Source of the DNA: Lepiota brunneoincarnata
Lineage: Eukaryota > Basidiomycota > Agaricomycetes > Agaricales > Agaricaceae
Length of the DNA: 63,496 nt
Reading direction: 5' to 3'
Assembly: GCA_023014365.1 (NCBI GenBank)
Contig: JAEBUN010000084.1
Coordinates: 1 to 63,496, forward strand
Shown: piece by piece, positions 58,285-63,496 of the stretch
Layout: each line of letters begins with the position of its first letter
How positions within the stretch are numbered: position 1 is the first letter of the stretch
The notes under the pieces: model-generated
The model's input: the letters and a program-made list of their open reading frames with translations, nothing else
Databases searched by the model: none
Told to the model about the DNA's origin: nothing
Made by a program: the position numbers and the translations under genes

Positions 58285-59405
58285 TCAGTCGGAGTCGGGG
58301 GACCTGCGTCTGATGGCACGAAACATCCTCGGAAACAGGCCACCAGGAGGCACACTTGGTAAGAGCTCACGTTTGATCTGGTGAGCCGTTGGAACAGGTC
58401 GCTGGTCCTGGGAGAAGAGATCGTGTAGGAGTGCCCACAACCCGTCGCTCATGCTCTCTGGCTTTTCCAGCACTCGATGTCCATAACCAAGGATTTTCGT
58501 AACGGCTTGCCGTTCGCGCCATGGCTCTGCCCCATTAAAGATCTGATCGGAATTAGCTATCTGACCACACCATGACCGATGTTTGAGTGGTACCCACCGT
58601 GTATATGGTACTGGCCAATGCGAAGACGTCTTCATGCATGTTGGGTTCACGAGGCTGTTCACCGCGGCAATGTAATCGAACAGCTTTGGTTGTTTTGCAA
58701 GTGATGGTTTTTGGTAGTTCATGGGAGTCCCTGATGTAGCGCGTGACCAGGTCATACAGACCCACATCGGTCAGGCAGGCAGACCCGTCGTCCTTGATCA
58801 TGATGTTTCTCTGTGCAAGTCTTCAGTATTCTTCAGCGACGGAGCCATAAGTAACGTACAAAGTGGATATTTCCATGGAAGATTTGGTGGTCGTGAAGGT
58901 GTTGAACGGCAGTACAAACTTGGGCCAGCTACGACGAGGATATCAGTTATGTGTTGCAAGTCGCCCAAACAAGGTTCTCACCCAGACAATCTTCTCCGCC
59001 ATCGTTGCGCTCGAGCACTGCGCGAGGAAGTCGTGCCGTTCGTAATAAGGTGTGACAAGGGCCACGGTTGGTAGGTTAGTATGGGGGTTGATGAGGTTTG
59101 CGACTATGGCGAACTCGGCTCGGGATATGTTAGGATGGTCTTGTACTTGGTGCCATTCTCGTGTAAGCAACCCTAGAAGCTGAAGAAACAAGAATTAGCT
59201 GAGTTGATGAAGTAGCGGAGGTTCGAACCTGATCCAAGCCTCTGCGAGTCGCAGGGCACACGGCCGGGTTTTTCGATAGCTTGACCCTCAGATGGCCCCG
59301 GGGTTGGTCACGGACGACGTGATATTCCGAGGAATTGTACGCTGTGGACCACTCGGGCTCATGAGGAGAGGGTAGGGAGACAACAGTAGTGAGGGGAACA
59401 TTCAT
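58285..59405 (-). CDS. pseudokinase-like protein 3, five exons, intact
   Basis: Exons 59405-59229, 59179-58982, 58928-58860, 58810-58598 and 58542-58285 give 304 aa, all joins in phase 0. The start MNVPLTTVVSLP aligns with copies 1 and 2. Motifs: LLTREWHQVQDHPN, VALVTPYYERHDFL, FHGNIHF (HGN at 143-145 for HRD), SACLTDVGLY (DVG), HEDVFALASTIYT and SMSDGLWALLHDLFSQDQRPVPT. The C-terminus ends RRSPDSD. It is clearly the closest relative of protein 2, with identical exon lengths except exon 1. The changes between them do not break the frame. Same reservation about catalysis. Confidence 0.82.
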
Positions 59406-59999
59406 TGTGTGAGATATGTGGTTCGGGGACTCTTGTTGGATTGGAGGGACTGCAGCAGAAGATGTGGCCATTATATAGCGAGGGGCCATGAGGGAGGCGA
59501 GGCCAGCCTCTGGGGCTCGATAAAGGGATAGGAAAGAACGGAACGAGAAGCCGGGGGAACGCAGAAAACGCTGCAGTATCATTTCCTAACTATTGGAACG
59601 CTGTTGAACTGGTGGTGTTTAATAAAAAGGGTCCGGAGTTAGAAAGAAAATAACACAAAACATCAACTCCAACCTAGCCAAACCCCAGGGCGGATAAAAT
59701 CCTGCAGGGGCCGGTTCTTACGGGGTTGCCTATCGGTATTCTACTCGTAATCTGCGCTGGATGCATGAATGTAACACCCAAAAGCCACGGTCTCGGGGTG
59801 CGTCCAGTCTCGACTGTCTGTGGGCACCTCGCAGTATGTCGCCACTTTCCCTCTCCTGTACCCAAGCCTCCAAGGTCGCCGAAGCGCTGATTCCCCCACC
59901 AAATCCGTGGATTTAGCGTAGAAGTTGTACCCGACAAGCGAGGCGTACCGTCATCAACTAAGCGACGAAGTACTACTATCAGGACCTAAGAAATAGTTT

Positions 60000-62900
60000 C
60001 ATCCACAGAAATGACACTTAATTCCCCTTCATCCTCACTGCCACCCATTCCGCGCTTTCATCATCATCGGCGGCTTGATACCTCCTGCGCCCAACAATGT
60101 CTCCAGCCTCCTTAACACTGCTTCTCCCAAGTTGCAATGTCCGCGAGTTTCATCTCAAGAGATTTGATCTCCCTGTCGATGGCCATCCTCTCCTCCGCAG
60201 TGCCGACTCGGGACAAAGTCCACTGTGGCAGATCCATCTGGAACCAAGATTAAGGGTAGGAGCTTGCTTGTGATACTTGCTCAGCGAAGGCTGCGTAGAA
60301 GAGCTCTCGTGATCAGCCGAACGGCGCCAAAACTGCAGATAGTCAAACAGCCCAAACCTACCGAGGGAAATTGTAATCAAAGTAACATTGATCGCCTTGA
60401 GGGACTCATACATCCTTCCTTCCCATCGCCGGATACAGCGCTTGTACACTCGTCGAGGATGGCAGTACTTGGGATGATGGTAAAACACACGCGCCAGACT
60501 CAATCTAACATCAATTGAGTGGAAGTCTTGGATTAGATAATTCGCACTGACTCGTTGTTCTCTCGCCACCGCTCAGAACATCTCGCCATTCTTTGCGAGT
60601 AACCAGCCCCCCTCCCGCTCAGGCAAATACTTCAGGAAGACCTTTTCTAAAATATCTTCAAGTTCCTCCAAGGTCCGGCCGGATTTTATGAACTCGGCAT
60701 AGGTTTGTGGGTAGATGACTTGATCTAGGAGGCTGCCTGTCGTCATATACGCGCGCTGAGGCACCACAAACACGGATGGAGGTGCGTGTGAGTGAGCATC
60801 CTGGGGACTGCGCAGGGACGCTAAATGGGCCCCGAGGGCGCCCACAATCCTGCAAGAACCGCGCATATGCTGGTCTTGCCAACGCCGTTGGAGCCTGTAA
60901 TCATTAGATGCCGCCCTCCCTGATGGTGAGAGACAAGTCCCGGACAAGAGCTGGTGCATTGACCTGCACATTCATCATACGAGCGTCAAGATAGATCAGA
61001 AAAGGAAATCACAACGAAGGAAAAAAAATTGCACGGGTAGTTGGACTCACCGTTTTTTGGTATCACTACATCAACATTTTTTATCTCAATGGCTCCTTCT
61101 GGACTAGAATCTCCTTCTGGCGCCCTCGGGAGGTTGTGAAGGGTAGAGATGAGGGTGTAGAGACGCGTTGTCAGCCCTGCAAGCTCCAGCAGGTCTTTGT
61201 AGGCATACATCAAGCGTCCGCCAGCATCGGCCAAAGATAAGAGTAGTCGACGATTGGAGATATACGCTAAGTTCCAAGGTTCAGATGTTTGGGGAGGCGA
61301 AAGAGATAAGAAAGTCATATACTTTCAGTCCTGCCTGCTACGGCATCGTCTCTGATTTTGCTCTCGTGTTCACTCGGATCTGCTTGGATACCGAGTGATC
61401 GCTTTGTTCGGGTGAACAAGAACGGAACAGCGATCAAAGCATATCCTGCAGCGGACCAAAGATACTTGATAACATAGTCTTCAGTCCACTCATAGGCGAT
61501 GCGGATCTGAAAAGCGCAGCTGTTAGCAGGCGGAGGCGGAATGGCGATGGGGCAGCGTGCCTTGTAGATGGAGTTCACATGTTTAATAAGACGTAAATAA
61601 GCACCGGTGAGGATGGCTTTTTCGCGCCCGCCACCATCGTAGAATCTATGGAATAAGACCCATTGTAGCAAGCAAGAACAAGGGATACCAAATACAATGC
61701 ACTGACGCCACCTCTTCGCTTTCTCTCCCAATACGGCCAACGCCTCTTCTGTATTCACCTTCAAGACGCGCCTCTACTGCTGCGAGCCGTCCAAAAGCGG
61801 GTGTTACAGCCCTAGAGCCAAATTTAGCGCGCCTCATCGTCTGACGCCGAACAAGCCAACTCACCGCAGGATTCGGACCGTTGCATAGTAATTCAAGAAC
61901 AAGAGGAGCGTACCTCGCACTCCCAAAGACCTAGATAATTGGGAAGTGAAGAGAATAATATCCAATGATGGTTTGAGCAGGTTGCCGCTACACAATACCG
62001 GGTATCATCAGTATTGAGTTCGGTCTTCAAGAAGATGGCATAAGATGCGGTGCAGATGAAAAGCCGATGGCCATAAGGCAAGGGCACGTAATGCCTATGA
62101 GATGAAATTCGATCAGGAGAAACTCACTAAAGGCCGCTTAAACTTCCTGCCCATGCGTCCACATCCGCAGTGATATATTGGTCAACACCCTCCAACTTGC
62201 CTTCGAGTCCGACTTGGTAGTACCGGGCCTCTGGATATGATGAAAAGTAGAGATCGTGGATGTAGCGTGTGAGGCAAGTTCGAAGACGTAAATGAAGCAC
62301 GGAATGCAAGTGGCGAATCTGGAATGAATGAAATGATGAGAACATGGAGTATACACCGAGCTAACCAGTCAAATAGGGACATATGGGCGCGTTCTTCTGG
62401 TGCACAATAAACATGCCCATACGGGATGATTTCGGTCCCGAGAATGGAGATGTCCTTGCTGGGTCTATGCCAGCTGCAGGGCCGGCGCAAACGTACCATC
62501 GAATTGGTGTATGTACTCGGAATTGCGAGTAAAAACCAAAGAACAAGGCCGGTTATAAAACCCTTGCCGTCCGCTTTCACCTGTGCGAGAGTTTGAGAGA
62601 TCAGAGTACTGCGGCGGGGTATGTTCGTACCAGGTCGCGTACTATTCGGCCGTCAAGTCGGGCCACCATGACGCTGAGCACTGTTCTCAGGACTAGGAAG
62701 CCCGAGTGCATTATAACTATGCCTAGTTCTTTGTTGCGCCATAGTGTTGCAGAGGGGAAGAGAATACGAAACAAGATGGCCCGCAGTTGCCGCAGGAAGG
62801 CGGTATCAAGGTTTGGCTTGGTCTGAGTACTTGCAGAAAGAGGGGGGAAAGCCAACTTGTCTGTCGGATGTGCGGATGGAGCCGGAAGAGGGTCCTGTCA

Positions 62901-63397
62901 AGCGGAGGTAAGGTTCGACAATTCAAGATCCAAGCCGGTAGATGGAATGCCATTTCGTGCCAGGCGTTTCGTGCCGGCCAACAGTTGGGTATGGGCAAAC
63001 CCTGCATCGAGCCACAGGCTGTCAACTGGTTTCTATGGCGCACAGAGGGCACCTCGTTGATTACTCGGGCCAAACCGGGCTTCCCTCTAGTGGGGGGTAA
63101 AAGTAGGTTTGGGTGTGGGCTCACCTTCTGTATACCTCCTTCGTATGGAACGAGCAAGAAGAGCCGGCCCCGTTCATCCTCCTCGTAGATTTGTTGTAAC
63201 GCCTGTGTTAGTTGATCTTCAGAAAGCTCTTTCCCCTTTCCCTTCCCATGAGTTGAGGATTTGCTGAGCGCCGAACGCAAGATCCTGCCAGGAAGGGCGC
63301 GTAGAAGCAATGCAGTTCCGAGTACGATAAGCACAGTTCTCCTTGAGGGAGGATGGTTGGTGAAAGTGAGAGGCAATGGTCTTGAGAAGGCAGCCAT
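60000..63397 (-). pseudogene. peroxisomal ABC half-transporter (ABCD/ALDP type), copy 2, frameshifted
   Basis: Start ATG at 63397 (MAAFSRPLPLTFTNHPPSRR), then a hydrophobic segment LIVLGTALLLRALPG and the exon-1 end IQK at a GTGAGC donor. Then come QTKPNLDTAFLRQLRAILFR, VARLDGRIVRDL, ADGKGFITGLVLWFLLAIPS, TRYIHDLYFSSYPEARYY, LEGVDQYITADV, GNLLKPSLDIILFTSQL, TPAFGRLAAVEARLEGEYRR and IRIAYEWTEDYVIKYLW. The nucleotide-binding domain has Walker A GSNGVGKTS (about 60880), VVPQRAYMTTGSLLDQVIYP and signature VLSGGE (about 60570). Most exons join at GT-AG introns. One base is missing just before Walker A (near 60909), one is extra after LSGGE (near 60560), and others occur near the C-terminus. If those indels were errors the gene would be nearly whole; as read it is dead. 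Confidence 0.85.
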
Positions 63398-63496
63398 GAT
63401 ATGCTACTAAGCTTGCTGACTCCCTCAGGGCGTTGTGGAGGAGAGAAGGAGATGGACGTCGATGAAGGCGAGTTTGCATGTGAAAGACTGGACATG

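Larger units (their letters stand above)
57450..63496 (-). repeat. duplicated block A, copy 2 (ABC transporter relic plus pseudokinase 3)
   Basis: Mirror of 41090-47375. In the minus-strand direction the order is ABC transporter, pseudokinase, then block D, whereas on the plus strand the order is block D, ABC transporter, pseudokinase. The two arms are therefore not a simple inversion of one unit. It runs off the right edge. Confidence 0.88.

Noticed and set aside
1..63496. CRISPR array or prophage
   Set aside because: No short regularly spaced direct repeats and no phage genes; the gene structure is eukaryotic.

Overview
This window looks like nuclear DNA of a basidiomycete fungus, probably an agaricomycete of the Rhizoctonia/Ceratobasidium kind. 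That is inferred from short GT-AG introns of about 45-65 bases, basidiomycete-type Ty3/gypsy polyproteins and a divergent G-alpha subfamily; no sequence search was possible. It is repeat-dominated, with five host genes readable end to end and many relics. I found no rRNA, tRNA or CRISPR.

Layout. 1-8938: a long Ty3/gypsy element entering from the left edge (gag, protease, RT/RNase H, integrase), followed by an intron-containing gene on the opposite strand and a long 3' non-coding end. The palindrome TAAGCTTA occurs 21 times across this element and, by eye, nowhere else in the window. About 9000-12059: a decayed, CpG-poor chromodomain gypsy element (LTR end, 3' part of pol, full 3' LTR). 12478-14845: a 17-exon G-alpha gene on the minus strand with exons of 15, 21, 26 and 4 bases. 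17032-18276: a dead Tc1/mariner transposon with terminal inverted repeats. 12.7-25.4 kb also carries a cluster of poly-G/poly-C tracts. 23568-25084: a three-exon F-box-like gene.

25.4-32.5 kb: three to four copies of an interspersed unit (TATA box, Lys/Arg/Glu/Ala-rich ORF, pol III box-like tail), two of them split by solo LTRs with 4-base target duplications. 32.5-35.6 kb shows no gene. 35.6-63.5 kb: a segmentally duplicated block containing three intact pseudokinase-like genes (35605-36678, 45380-46514, 58285-59405) and a fourth relic. It also holds two broken peroxisomal ABC (ABCD-type) transporter genes, a neutral ceramidase relic and two relics of a probable DUF6699 gene.

How it fits together. 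The G-alpha gene (17 exons, total length divisible by three) and the three pseudokinase genes read without any indel. Single-base frameshifts in the mobile elements and ABC transporter copies therefore probably reflect real decay rather than uniformly poor assembly. The duplicated ABC-transporter/pseudokinase block keeps its kinase genes open while the transporters beside them decay. The main candidate for something new is the first element: a retrotransposon with an opposite-strand spliced gene, saturated with a 10-base palindrome that is kept in different reading frames, in introns, at splice donors and in the terminal region.
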